A stretch of 64,000 bases of DNA from Carposina sasakii. Lineage: Eukaryota; Arthropoda; Insecta; Lepidoptera; Carposinidae. The notes beneath the pieces are model-generated. The model saw nothing but the letters and a program-made list of their open reading frames with translations. It ran no database searches and was not told where the DNA came from. The translations under genes and the position numbers were made by a program. The DNA lies in NCBI GenBank assembly GCA_014607495.2, contig CP053165.1, positions 2,226,906 through 2,290,905 of the forward strand. Reading direction: 5' to 3'. Positions within the stretch are counted from its first letter, which is position 1, and every line of letters begins with the position of its first letter. Of this stretch, positions 23,201-38,200 are shown in pieces.

Positions 23201-26200
23201 GTAGGGTTATCACTACTATAGATTTATTATATTTGCGTTAGATCGGTAATAGAGTTCGAAGGGCGAGACCAAAAAACAAATACACTAGTGTGCGTCTATC
23301 GTACATGTGTGCAAGACAAATAGTGCTGTGTAATGGCTCAAACTGAATTTATCGATAAAAAATGTCGTGCATCTTGTATAGTGTCGATAGTTTAAGAAAA
23401 AAATAAAAACTCATAATTTATTGAAAATGTATATATTTACAAAATAAAAATTGCTATTTATCCTTACCATTATTTGCCACCAAGCAGAACTAATTTGTTA
23501 GGTACTTATGTATATGAATAATAGCTAGCTGCTGCTGCTCCTTATGTATAGCTGTATAAAACAATATTAATACATAAGAGGAAGTAACTTATAGGCATGA
23601 ATTAGTGTAGGTATTGAGCCAGAGCGTAGCTTTACTCTTTGAAAGCATCTATGAGAAAAACATTTTTGATCGAAATGTTTGCTGCAAACTGATGAGTATT
23701 TTGGGGAACCCAATCTCCTCTATTTAACATTCGAAGCCATTTTAGTCGAACATTATTATCTTGAGGAAATCTGAAAAAAAAAACAAAAACTATATTTATG
23801 ATCATGTTGACCACAGAAAACTTAAACCTAACTGTTAAAAATTCTAGTAGTGCAAATAATAAGGCTAATTCTAGCATACCTTTGCCAGTCAAGTTACATA
23901 TCGATATGTGGTTGACACTTATCAATACTACGTCAAGCACTATACCATAAGATTGAGGTTAGAAATATGACAAATTCACGTATTTATTATTTCGCTAAAT
24001 TCAATTCTTAAGCATTTTGGACATTAATATGATGAAAAGCAATATTATGATCTATCCATTTGTGCACAATATTTTTATAAAATTATTAATAAAGAAATGT
24101 AAAAAAAATCTTCACCCGAGTGGGAATCGAACCCACGACCACTTCATACCGTGCCAGCCGCTCTAACCATTGAGCTACCGGGTCAATTACTCGGATGACG
24201 AATTTTGCCATCTTTTTTTACAATAATTTGTCAGAGTTCTCAACATATTGCATTTAGAGAAATAATTCATTCGACCGTACTTACATGTGAAATGAATAAT
24301 TCTATTGCTTTCCTTTCCTAGATGAACTACAACCAGGCACTACACACGAAACCATAATTGTTTACGTCCATAGAATACGAAATTTACACTTTTAAACGCG
24401 TGATTTAATAAAAATATGCAGGATTTGTTTCGTTCACAATTGACTTCGGGCTGATACAAGCCGATAGCGTGTATGAAAATGGTCTCGTCTATCTATCTCG
24501 CTCTAACACACGAGTATTCTATGTTATTATCTCTCGCTTTGCCGATCTAACGCTAGTATAATGAATCTATGACCACTACTTACTTCAAAATGAAGCAGGA
24601 TTTATTCTTTTGTAAAAGCGATATGTCACTCATAAAGCCTTGAGCATACCGAATGCGTATGCGTAGACGTACCTCAGCGTAGAGCTCGTGCTACAAGTAG
24701 TCTCGAGCAGACTGGATGCGCATGCGCAGACGTAAGCGTAGCTGACCATTAGGATAATCGGCTCAAAAAATATTTACCATTAGAGTCACGTTTAATTCTT
24801 ACTAATTTTAAAAGATTTATGCATTATATAAATGTATTCAGAATTCCTAAAATAAATGCACAAAGGCAGTGTTTTTCACTAAACTCGTGAAAATTTTACA
24901 CCGAGCAAATAATATTTTTATATTTGATGTTTTCGCGTTTTATTACAAAAAAGAAAACTATTTTATTAAAATTTTGAAGATTTTATGCAATATTCAAACT
25001 CATGAGTATGTTTAAAGTGTGATTCAATGATTTATTATACGAGTAGGGGTAGCCGGTAATTGTGCCGTGCTATACCTTATTTTATTTAGAAGAAGCAGAA
25101 AGAATCTGATAGAACAAAATAAGTTTTTTTTAAGGCACAGATTTGTGTTTTACTATCATCAACAGTTAGCACCTACTCATATAAAGTTTGTCGTCGTCGT
25201 CGTTGTCAGCCTATTGCAATTCACTGCTGGACGTAGGCCTCCCCCAGAGAGTACGCCACAAGGATCGATCTCCCGTTTACGCCATCCAGTTACTACCAGC
25301 CGCCCTATTTAAGTCATCGGTCCATCTGGCCGGATGGCGTCCAACAATATACTTGCCGAGGCAAGTTTGTACTTACTATAAAATACCTAAAGAAGCGGAT
25401 TTCGCGAACATGAAACTGAAATTTTAATAGGATACGTCAATATGGAAAAACATCAAACGTCACTCATATCTTACAAGTTCGAGTATGCTAATGTTTTCTA
25501 TCAATGCTTCTTCGAAATTGTAATTTCTATCTTAAAAAAAACGGGGGTATAACATCACTCTAGGTACAGTGCGACTAACTATGATACAAATACAGCACGA
25601 ATAATATCTAAATAGAATTAGTAAGCAATTTGGGTGTATAACAAGAGGAAACAGCTATTTCCTGGCTGGTAACATATCCCCAATGGCTAGCTCGGCTCGG
25701 CACCTAGAGTGCTCCATGTCTTATTGAATAAATAAATTGACATAGACCTTCACATTGAATAGAGAAGTTGATGAAATATTCGTTTATTATGTTGTCACTT
25801 TTAAAATTGTTACATTGACACAGGCAGTTGCCCCATCGGAAACGATGAGCGGGAAAAGTTATAAAATAGAAACGTGTTTGCTCGGAATGTAGAGGTATGG
25901 TTCGTTTCTTGATAGAGAAAATCGTCAATGGTTAGTTGTTTCCTCGTCGGTGGGACAACTACCTAAGGCCTCATTGAATACTACAGTTACTCTTCTATAA
26001 GTATACCAGCTCTATTCCAAACCCCGCAAATAAAACAAGTCATCGAGAGAGGCGACCAGCCGTAACTGTAACTTGATTCAAAATTTAATCACATTTAAAG
26101 TAAATTATTTTAGAAACGAAATTTGGAACTCGTTTACATTCTGGTAACAGTGTTAAGCTTCGCCCTGATCTATCCGAGTTGGTGATTGGATATAAACCCA

Positions 26201-29200
26201 ATTTAGTTATTATAATAAAGTTTAAGGGGTAGAACATTCTGTTCTTAGATAGTATATACATACTAAATTGGAGATGTGTTACGTAAACGTGTAGTCAAGA
26301 GCACCCAAAACTGACTAGCTTGAAAAACCCGTATATGTTTGGAACGTACTAAATGGAGATCTGTAGTCTCTGCCTACCCCTATGGGACATAGGTGTGAGG
26401 TTTATGTATGTACCTATATTTATGGATTTCAAAATCATAGAATATGCAAAACTCTGTTATTATAAAACCCTGTCAAAATTTAAATACTGTTTAGAATAAT
26501 ATTTCAATTAAATTCACAGACATATACCTCACTAAGTTTAAAAATACATATTATGAAACATCCATGACTCGGAAACAAACATTTTAGAACTTATAGGCGT
26601 CACAGGCATTAGATGGCCAATCATATGGAAATTCCTAAACAACTTAGCTAGGAAATTTTGTGGAATAGAACTATTTTCATAAACATACTTACCCCTTTTG
26701 CAAATGAATAAAGAATAACGCGGCTGTGCTAGGAAAGTGGATAAACAAAAGCAAATGAATAAATAACGCGGCTGTGCTCCCGAAATGAAGTAGCCAGAAC
26801 TGTAACATCATAAATGAGATCCCACAGGTACGTTTAGCAAAGCAGGGACTGATGTAAATGATCAGTAACCAGTTGCTAGCTTATCGCCTGAGAGAACGCC
26901 CGACTTCTTAGTCATCTCTTACGATATGCACAGAAGGAGATGCAGCTGATGTATTCTAGTGATGCCCGCATCAACACAAAACAGGAAGCTAACATATAAT
27001 GTATTACCATTCATTGCAAGATATCTATAGATTTATTAATAAACATCCACACAACGGTCGCATATTGTGGACATACCGACAAATTGTTGTTCCTTCGGTC
27101 AGCGATATTAAATTTTTAAGCCGCTGCCTTGCCAAGACCCAGTTATTGGAGTGGGTTTTAGAATTTAATATAACTATGACTAGCGACCCGCTAACAACGG
27201 CTTTTCTACTGGATTCTTAAGTACCCATTATTTTGCTAAAATGACGTACAGTTTATAATACCGAGCTGGTTGTTAGTGGCGTTACTTGCTAGTTGCAGCG
27301 CAACTGGTGAATCGGTATAAAGTAAAATTGTGAAGGAAAGGGATTACATGCATATTTTACAGAGAGCGTTGGGGATCACTGTGCATGATTCTAGAGGAAG
27401 AGGTAGACCTGAGAAATGTTGGATGAACTGTGTGAGAAAGGATATCTGTGTACTAGGATTGAAATTCAACTTCATATAGTTTATTCGACATGAAAGCATA
27501 TACTTACAAACTTGTTTGTTGATTGTCATTTTTCTATATGTTACATTCTATGTTCGCACCTTAAAAATAAAACCGTTACCAAACAAAAAAAGAGTAGGTG
27601 AATTTAAACAACAAAAAAAATTGAGTTACGGAATGACGAAGAAAAGTTACAAGTGGAAGAAAAGGACATATGACCCCTAACGAATAAGAACAAGGTAGGA
27701 AGATTATTATGATAAAGGAGTAATCATCTGCTAATGTTAAATATATATTAAATATATTAAATAATCAAACACGCTTAGTGCCATTATTGAGCTCTTCCGA
27801 ATCCTTAATCTATCCGGTAAACATTTTTTGTATTTTTTGCGAAGGTAGCCTCATAGTATGCATCATCATTCAGCGTACATTTACCTTCCACTCATTTCTA
27901 CTGCGCCATCTAATAATTTAGTCCCGTTTGCACAAAATAATAAACACTGTTATAAAGAAACATTTAATTTTACATTATTATGTTGAAACATAAGTATAGC
28001 TCAAATAAATTAAGTTTTAAGTTAGTATTAAGTAAAATTAGTGCCAAGAGAAACTATGCAGGTTTAATGGCACTATTAAACTTATGTAACATTTTCATAG
28101 GAATAAAAATAATAATAAAAAAAGTAATCATATTTTTCCCAAAACGAGCTGTATGATACTTCATTTTCTTTGCCCCAACCCTTTACTGCCTCTCCGACAG
28201 GCTCTTCGTAAAAATAAAAACTTTGGAGGAAAAAATGAAAACACCATAAGTGCTGTTTGCAACGATCCTTCTTTCGAGGGTAACAATATAAAAATGATCC
28301 CTAAAGCCACGGTCGCAGGTGCCCCTGACACTCTGCAAAACTAATAAGAAAATAATTATGAATAAGAGCCGACCCACTTGATCTACGCCATTATTAAAAA
28401 ACGTAATAAGTTACCTACAGGGCTAAACATTGTTTTTGTATCTGAGTTTTGAAAGGGAGAGCCAAATTTTATCCTGGGATAAAAATATGAACTTTTTTTG
28501 CTTAGATTTTCTTTCACCTGTTGTGATCAAATTGTTATAAATACTACCTACTATACTAAAAAAATAGATAAAAGTTTTGCAATAGAAATTTATTAGAAAT
28601 AGAATGAACGTGTGAAATCTTACACAATAATTTTATTGTTCACTTAAACACTATGGAAAAGTTTCATTCCGAATTTTTTCCATTTCTTTATTAAGACTTA
28701 TTTTTCCGAAATGGAAAAATTCTGCCTCTCTAAACTCCCCGTGACGTCACAGCCAATTTTTATTGCCTCGTCAAAAACAAACGGTGATAATCAATAAACA
28801 CTGACACGGACGTCCAAAAGAAAAACAAAGCACAATCATAAAATAAATCAGGCCGATCGAAAGAGGCCAATCGTCTCCCATATCAAAGATTTATGGCAGA
28901 ACATCAAAAATAAAAAGAGACTATCCTAAGTCGTCGCTTCGGGATGGTTTAGACAAATGGTCGCATCTATCAGTGTAACGATGCCCACTCCGAGGTTAAG
29001 GATACTGCGATACTGGATAATGACTCTGATGAAATAGGCGCAGAATGTACACTTGATGGGGCAGTTTCAGGTACCTACAGCTTGAAAATGTTACCCTCAG
29101 ACCGTATTTCGGAGTTTAGTAATGTATGATGGAGATATTATACTCGTATTATAGTGTACAAGCGTCTGCGCAAACATAGCACTTTCTATTCCCTCACTCT

Positions 29201-32200
29201 TATGGGACGTAAATCCGACACTACTGAAGAGATATCAGGCGCAAAAGCAATGGCTTTACGTGTTTTTCTAAGCACGAGCGTGTGCGTGGCCGAGAGACGC
29301 ACGTCTTAATAAGAAGGGTTTCGCACCAGATGACGCGATGATTGATACTAAGGAAGTTCAATGAAAGGAAAAAAGTAATTGTTTACACATTTGAATTTAG
29401 TTTTTTTTAACTGTTTTTATGTGTTTCAGTATGCTATTAAATGTATATTATATATACAGGCTAATGACTAGATAGAAACAACAACTTAAAACCGATTGAA
29501 AATGATTATACTAACCTCTCAAGTGTTCATGATAGAATCGTAATGCAAATTTATTAAAGAGCTGATTTGATTGTGATTCTAAGAAGTTAAATTAGGCAGC
29601 GCATGTCGCACGTGTAGATTTCAAACCAGTGTATTCTCTGTCGCATGTATCGATTTACTCTATGATAAGGTTGTGGCTAGATCGCGCTAACGAGTTTCTA
29701 TATGTCATGATACGTAAGCCGAAACCACGGTCCGTGGTTTGTTTATGAGTAAAGTTGGCGAGAAAATTATTTAACTAACAGGCTCTGTAAATTTTGAAAT
29801 TTGTTTTGTAAATTCAGAAAAATTAAAGGCAATCATATTTTATTTGTGTTCGTTTATTAATGCTTCAACTAAAAGTAAATAGCCAAAATTGAGCTTACTA
29901 AAGTAAAATTATGCTAAAGAGCAAATATATATATATTGCGTTAAGCCGTGTACGAAGTTTAGAAGGCATAATATTGTCAGATTTAGATGCCAGCAAATTA
30001 TTAAATCGGCCACATGACGAAAGGGCACTGAGAGAAATGACTAGGCTCCGAATTTTTACGTCTGACAATATAAGCAACATAAATTATAATTATACTCCTT
30101 CTTCCTGCCCTGTTCCCAATCATTTGGGGTCGGTGCAATATGTGGGTACTCTTCTTTCATTCATCCCTATTATCCGTCATCTCGTCACTCTCACTCATGT
30201 CTACCTCTTCCTCTATAGCCTTCCTCTATATCTTACTTCGGACATGGCTTAACGCAACATATAATTACACGACTTAACACAATTATCTTCATCTTCATAA
30301 GCCTATTTGCAGTCCACTACTGGACTATTACCTGCCATAGCGGGATTTTGTTACTAAAAAGTTCCACTATCTGTTTTTCGGCGGCTCCATCATCAGACCC
30401 TCGTTTCCTTATATTATGTGTACCTGACCAAAATTCTGTACAGAAATCTAAAAACTGACCACTCGTGCCTATAACATTTGAGGATATCCCTAGATTCCTT
30501 AGAGATTCCATCATTAGATATTACGTTTTATATACGGTATACGGTATAGGTATACGTTTTATATACGTGATCAAAACGCTCAGTTAAAGTATAAAAACAG
30601 ACTACATGTGCCTACAATATTTGAAGATTGCCCTCGATTTCTCCAAGATCCCATCATCAGGTCCTGATGTGGTGAATATGGGACCAACATGGAATCATAC
30701 CATGACTAACTATTAAAAAAAAATCGGTTCATAAATGACGGAGTTCTGAACAGACGAATTGATATGTCTCTGTTATATCAGAATAGTGAAATTACTTGGC
30801 ATATATAGGTACTAACACCGTGCCAGATTCACAAGCCAATAGACTGAATAATAAAATCCGAGAAAACATATGTGTATGCGGAAATGCATTAACCGTACAT
30901 ACCGACGGTAAATATTTAACAGAAAATGAGGGCCTTTGCTCACTGTGATGTTTATTTAATTCTGTACGGATAATTTATTATATACTAGTTGACGCCCACG
31001 ACTCCGTCCGCGTGGACTGCAGAAAAAACTAATTGTCGAAATTATCCGGAAATAAAATATTTTCTCGGGATAAATTGTAGCCTATGTGTTATTTTGATAT
31101 GTAAGCTATATTATTGTGAAGTCTCATGAAATTCATTTAGTCTTTTTTGCGTGAAAAAGCAACAAATATCCTTACATATATCCTCCCAAAATTTCGCATT
31201 TTGGTATATATTAGTAGGATATGGTACATTCAGTAGCTCAATGGGTTCGATTCACGGACCTTTACCACTGGATTTATTTCATGAACAGATTTAAATGTGA
31301 CAAAATTGTCACGTTGCTATTCCCAAGGACAGTTGGCATGAGACAGACATCCGACTGTAGGAAAACTGAAAATTTCTTAATAATTTTTGAAAATTATTTC
31401 TCAATATTACTTTCAAATGATGATTCAGGGCAGGTTAAGAACATATTATGCACGTTATTTTAAAACGAAAACCACAATGACAACAGTTCGTATTAACCTG
31501 AAAACATGTAACTAAAACCAGTCTTGTACCTACATCCAATAATGTATGGTTTCCATGCTGTCCATTGAGTTGTCTGTGGCTTGCTCTATTGATATAATAG
31601 TCTGTGGACGAGACGATTGGCTTGTCAATAATTAAAATCACTTGTCAAATCAAACACAGGAATCAACAGGAATCCTTTGACCGGACTATATTTGACCAGC
31701 AAACAAATTAATGTCCAGAATCAATTAATATGATAAACTACATTATATAAACAGATTTTTCTCAAACATAGGTCGTATTCTAGTAGTTCACTGATTATAT
31801 ACATACATATAGATTGGACATAATGCAATTTACACACCTTTTTCACTAGTTAGCCTATTAAGTCCCACGTGGTAAGGGGTGAGCCTACCGCCGCTTTTCA
31901 GGACCAATTAATGTTTGTGTATAAATAAAGAATACAACAATCTACTTACCCGTAATTAATCCAATGGGATATGTTACCGATTCATTCTAAATAGGTATTA
32001 TGCTCCTGTCGTATTAGTTGAACCCACTTACACCCCTGTGGAAATAATAATCCACCATAATCAAGCTAAATAAATAATAATAATATACTGTACTGTTATA
32101 TACAACAGGATACCGAGCTTTACTTCGTGTTTACGATTTATCTCCGTCTTTTATTTAATTAATTTAAATTAGTTATTAGCGTACAATTGAAATTAGAAGC

Positions 32201-35200
32201 TTTTTTAAGATTTAATTGCTGGAAAAAAATATGTTTAAAGTTGCACGATTGTTTCCAATATATATATTTTCTTTATTCATTATATAATATAGGTTCTTTT
32301 ACAATTTTAATGAAGGGTCTCATAATCCCTGAGTGTTTTATGCGTGACCCTTGTCCCCCACCACTTATATATAAGTACTTATTAATACTACTTACTTTCT
32401 ATTCTATTAAAGAATTGCCCAGTGCCCCATGTCGCGAGTATGCCAGTTACCACATAGAGATCGAGAATATAACCCTCAATCAACAAACATAATTATTATA
32501 CCCATGAGTTAGACGTTTACGGCTTCCTCGTTACATGCGGAACATTGTCCCCGCACAGGGACTCAATGACCTCATATTGTAGCTCATTGAGTACCCAGAT
32601 GTCCATCAGTTATTTCAAGCAATTGTACGTACATATCTACATAGTTTTTTTTACCACCAAGCGACCTTATCACGTAGGTAAATAAATATTCACTACTTGT
32701 AGTAGTAGTTGTTTACTACTCACTAATATAATTCTCTTAGTGAGTTCCAAATTTTAGGAACCATGCCAACTTTCTCAACCTAAGACAAGAAAGAGACTGA
32801 TGGCATAGTCTGAGCATAAATAAATACATGTTGTTAAATAAATAATAAATAATTGCCAAAGATTTGACGTTTGTTTTACGGCCGGCTGCCTGCCTGACGC
32901 CAACCCTTCTCTGGTATAGCTAAGTGAAAAGTGAGATCGAACTTACGCCCCTCGCTTGAAAATCGCACGTCTTAACCATTGGACTATCTCCGTTACTGTG
33001 AATATATTTCTATAATATCTTCGTCGTCGTCAGCCTATTGCAGTCCACTGCTGGACGTAGGCCTCCCCCAGTGTACGCCATATGGCTCTATCTCCCGTTT
33101 TTGCCATCCAGTCACTACCAGCCGTCCTCTTTAAGTAATCGGTCCATCTGGCCGGAGGATTTCTATAATATAAAAATATAATGTGTTGTGTAGTGTGTGA
33201 ATATTAAAAAAAAATTATATTGTTCATAATATCTCTTTCACAGATGCAACAAAGCCATGTACGCCAACCGTATTTCCTACTGGATAGATGGAAAAGGTCC
33301 ATCCTATGCGCTAGACTTGGCTTGCGCCAGCTCCATGGCTTGTCTGGAGCATGCCTATCGAAGTATCAGTACTGGTCAGTGCGAAGCTGCTATAGTTGGC
33401 GGCTGCAACCTTTGCATGCACCCTAATGTGTCACTTAACATGAAGAGGTACGTAACAAATGTTTTGGTGCGTTTGGTCTATTAGTGATCTGTTACAAAAT
33501 GAAAGAACTATGACATATTGGCGGATACTTATGATTGACCGTATTTTCTGAAAGGCCATGTACCTGGATCTCGGTTGAATACTTTTTGACTATATTTCTA
33601 AGATCAGCTATGCAAGCCTAGCTTGTGGTTTGCATAGAATTGTGCAATATGTTTTCCATTTCTTTATTAATAATTTTACAATATGTTTTTTCATTCCTTC
33701 CTATCAGCAGTAGATTTTAGATAGTTAGTCCATATTTGAACTTTCAGAGCTGGTTTTCTCTGCCTCGATGGCAAAACAAAGTGCTTCGATAAGAATGGCG
33801 ACGGCTACGTCAGATCAGATGCCATCAGTGTAATGTTCCTGCAGAAAGCAAAGGATGCTAAGAGGTAAGTTCATTTGGTCTTGCTGGGTTAATGGCTCCA
33901 TATTTGATTTAAGCTAAATCGAAAATATAATATTAGGCTAACTACTAAAGATATTTTAAAATCATACGAGTAACAGTCAGTATTATCATTAACCTTAATT
34001 GAAGTAATGGAAAAAAGGGCAAAAAAAAGGATTGCTGTAAAATATTTCAAACCCCCATAACATGGTTAAAATATACATCAAAACCAACGGTCCGGGAAAC
34101 TCATCTACCTGCGAATAACTTTGCATTTTTATTAAAGCCCAGCAAATGGGGAGGAAAAATAGCATGATATGCCAACAGTGGGACCAGCGGGCGTTAAATA
34201 GATTTGCATTTCCAATATATGCATCAGTAGTGGCAATTTGCAAGCAAAATCGTTTTTTACGTGAGGTGGACTTGCAGTTCAGTGTCTGAATTAATGTCAT
34301 GCATTTATTTCATTTAGAGTATTCTGCATTATTTAAACCTTGGATTGTAAGACGACTGTAACGTAGTAACACAAGATATTCATAAAATTAAAGATTTACT
34401 ATGTACTTCTGCTATCGTTACATGCAGTGCCTTTTTAAAGAAAAGTTTAAGAAAAGATTCAATTCAAAATAAACTACTAACATTTTTTCGAAAATCGTAC
34501 TTAATAGACTCCCTGTGACCTATACATGGACTTCGTGTTAATAGAAAGTAGAACTAACCACCAAATCGTAATAACTGTTCAGTAAATAAAGCCAAGGCTA
34601 TGAGTACATCAATATCTCGAAAACTTGGGATGTCTAATAATGTAGCTGTAATAAGCTGTTATTTCGATTCCACAGGATTTATTCCGAAGTGTACTACGCC
34701 AAAGGAAATTATAGACTTAGGAATGACGCTCCATTTCTGCCTATACGAGAATCTGAACATATCAGGGAATTCTTAGAAGAGTTTTATTCTGAAATAGATG
34801 TTTTACCCAGTGAAGTAGACTATGTGGAAGCGTATGGAGCAGGTATGAAATTTGTATTATTAAATCATCATCTTCCTGCCCTTATACGTTTATTTATGGA
34901 GTTTACGCAATATGGCTCCTTTCTTTAGATTTGGTATTTGTTTTATGGTCGGCTACCTGCCTGACGCCAACACTCCTCGGGTATAGCTTTGTTTCTTACG
35001 ATTAAAAAGTATGCATAGAATCTGCACACTAGTTGTCAACATTTTTGGGAATAATTGGCAACGTGTGACGAGTACAAGTAAATTATCTTTCTAGCTATTG
35101 CCGAAGCCGATGCTAATGAACTTCAAGCTATTGGCCAGGTGTTCGGAAAAGAAAAGCCAGTCTTGGTTGGAAGTGTCAAATCTAACATGGGAAACAGTGA

Positions 35201-38200
35201 ACCGGCTTCCGGAGTGTGTGCTGCTACGAAGGTATTAACAGGTTTAAAATCGAGAACTGGCCTCGCGCTTGGTTGAAAATCTCGGCAAACTATTTATCAG
35301 AAAATTTAAGGTTGTTGTTGTTTACGACGACAATGAATTTCTATACATAGTGATTCATTCCCATAGCTACATGATTTAATGAATTCTTCTTTGCCTCCTT
35401 TTCAGTTTGACATCTCATCACTGCATATTAAAAATAAAGTAGCTTTCCGCTGTCTGTCTTTTTGCATGCTTAGATTTTTAAAACTACATAACGGATTTTG
35501 ATGCGGTTTCTAATAGATAGAGTGATTCAAGAGGAAGGCTTATATGTATAACTAGGAACCTGCCCCAGCTTCGTACGAGTGCGATAATCCGTCACACGGA
35601 CGAAGTCGTGGGCGGCCGCTAGTTTTTTAAATAAATAAAGTTTCACTCTCTTACAGGTGTGTTTAGCTTACCACAAGGGAAAATTACCAGCAAATCTTCA
35701 CTACAAAGAACCACAGGACATATCTGTAGTTAAAGATGGATCAGTAGAAGTTGTTACCAAGGAAACCCCTTTCAGTAGAGGATTTAGTGCACTCAACAGT
35801 TTCTCTTATGGCGGTGCCAATATCCATATTCTATTGAAAGGATGGCATAAGGAGAAGGTAAATATTTTTTTTTTTCCAATCCTAGTGATCCCTAAGCAGC
35901 CATATCGTTCAGTCGCCTTCAAATTTTAACTTTAGATGATTGAAAAGATCCATATACATGCTTCTGCGTAATCTTATTTGTGTAAATCTCCTGTAAATAC
36001 CTATAAATATAGGTACATACATGTATTTTGTTGATATAGGTGTATATATAAGAAATATTGATTGTTACAGATACCTGACCGCTATAAATGCAGCATTCCG
36101 TACTTGGTGTTGGCATCAGGAAGACAAGAATCATGTGTCCAAAAGATCTTAGATGAGCTGAAAAGCAATCCCTGGACCCCGAACAAATAGGATTACTTCA
36201 TAACATTCACCGATATGAAATACCCGGACACATGTGCAGGGGATATACAATTCTAGGTAAAACGTCTTTTATATTCGTATGTCCATACTCAAAAAATGCT
36301 TTTATATTTAACTAGTGGACCCGACAGACGTTGTCCTGTCCCACGCCTTAAATGCAAACTTTCTGAAATAAGCTGTAACAATATGAACCGTTATAAAAAC
36401 ATTGTGTAATTGACCGAATTGTGAATTTAAACCATTTTCGAACCAACTTGAACACATACTAAAAAATCATCAAAATCGGTTTTAAAACAAATTCAATTAC
36501 AAACACACGAACATCATCATCATTCATCATTAACAGCCCTGAGAAGTCCACTGTTGGACATAGTTGGAAATAAAATAAATAAAAATAAAAATAGACCTCC
36601 CCCAACAATCTCAACTCCAACCGGTCGGAAGCAGCCTGCATCAACCGACGCCCGCGACCTTGGCCAGGTCGTCCCTCCACCTCGCGGGTGGCCTTCCCAC
36701 GCTGCGTTTGCCGATACGTGGTATCCACTCTAGAACTTTCCGACTACATCGGCCATCAGTTCTTCGAGCTATATGCCCCGCTCATTGCCACTTCAGCTTG
36801 CTGGACCATTGAGATATGTCGGTGATCTTTGTACGTCTGCGGATCTCCCCATTTCTGATTCGATCACGCAGAGAGATCCCGAGCATAGCTCTCTCCATCG
36901 CTCGCTGTGTGATCCTGAGCTTCTTTATGAGGCACATAGTTAGATACCACGTCTCGGCACCGTAGGTCATCACCGGCAACACGCACTGGTTGAATACCTT
37001 CGTCTTTAAGGACTGGTGTATCTTGGACACAAACAAGCTTCGTAGTTTCCCGAACGCTGCCCAGCCGAGTTGGATTCGCTGATTTATTTCCTTCTCAAAG
37101 TTGGACCTACCTAGTTTGACCGTCTGTCCCAGGTAAACATACTCGTCGCATCGAGCTCCCAACCAGTACAGGAGTGGGCGGTACATGGACGTTCGACATG
37201 ATCTTCGTCTTGTCCATGTTCATCTTCAGGCCCACCTGTTGGGAGACTCCATTGAGGCCATCGATTATTGTGCTTAGAACCTTCAGCAATTCTGCCATGA
37301 GCACGATGTCATCTGCAAACCGAAGGTGAGTGATATATTCGCCATTGGTATTGATGCTGAGTCCTTTCCATTCGAGAAGCTTAAAGGCGTCTTCCATCGC
37401 ATTGGTGAAGATCTTCGGGGAAATAACATCTCCTTGTCTCACTCCCCTCTGCAATGAAATTGGCTCAGTGCTCCGCTCCTGTACTCGTACCGACATGGTG
37501 GCGTTGCTGTATAAACACTTCAGCACTTCGATATATCAATGGTTAATATGGCACCGCTGGAGAGACTACAGCACTGCCCATGTCTCGATCGAATCAAAGG
37601 CCTTCTCATAGTCCTCGAACGCTAGGCATGGTGGCCGATTTTACTCTTCCGTTTCTTGTATAATCTGCCGTAGCATATGGATATGGTCTATCGTACTAAA
37701 CCCTTTTCGGAAACCCGCTTGCTCGGGAGGCTGGAAGTCATCAAACCTGCAAGCAAGACGATTTGTAATTACCCTTGAAAACAACTTGTTGACATGGCTC
37801 AGAAGCGAGATGGGCCTATAGTTCTTCAGCAAGGCTTTATCGCCTTTTTTAAAGAACAGCACTACCACACTTCTGCTCCATGCTTCCGGCGTTACACCTT
37901 CGAGCAGGACGGAATTGAAGAGCCTAATTAATCATATAAAGATAAAAGAAACATTTCCGAGTTATAACAACCATCTACCGGGCGTAACTGAAACTAAAAT
38001 ATCCTTGTGAGTAATCGACACAACGACTACAGCGCAGTCTGCCAGATCCTATGTGAAAGGTTCTTTTACATCAATAACAATACAAATCTTCTGTTAGTGT
38101 GTTTGTAATGGATTTCCCTCTATGATAGGATGGTCTAGATTCACAATTCGGTCAACTAAATAATGTTTTTGAACTCCGTCCGCGTGGACTGCAGAGAAGA

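Noticed and set aside
24113..24187. tRNA gene on the minus strand
   Set aside because: The D-arm and T-arm look good but the anticodon arm does not form, and the same head and tail recur elsewhere; it is a SINE.
27001..27220. 73-codon open frame as a gene
   Set aside because: No recognisable family or splice context; it follows directly after a family R repeat.
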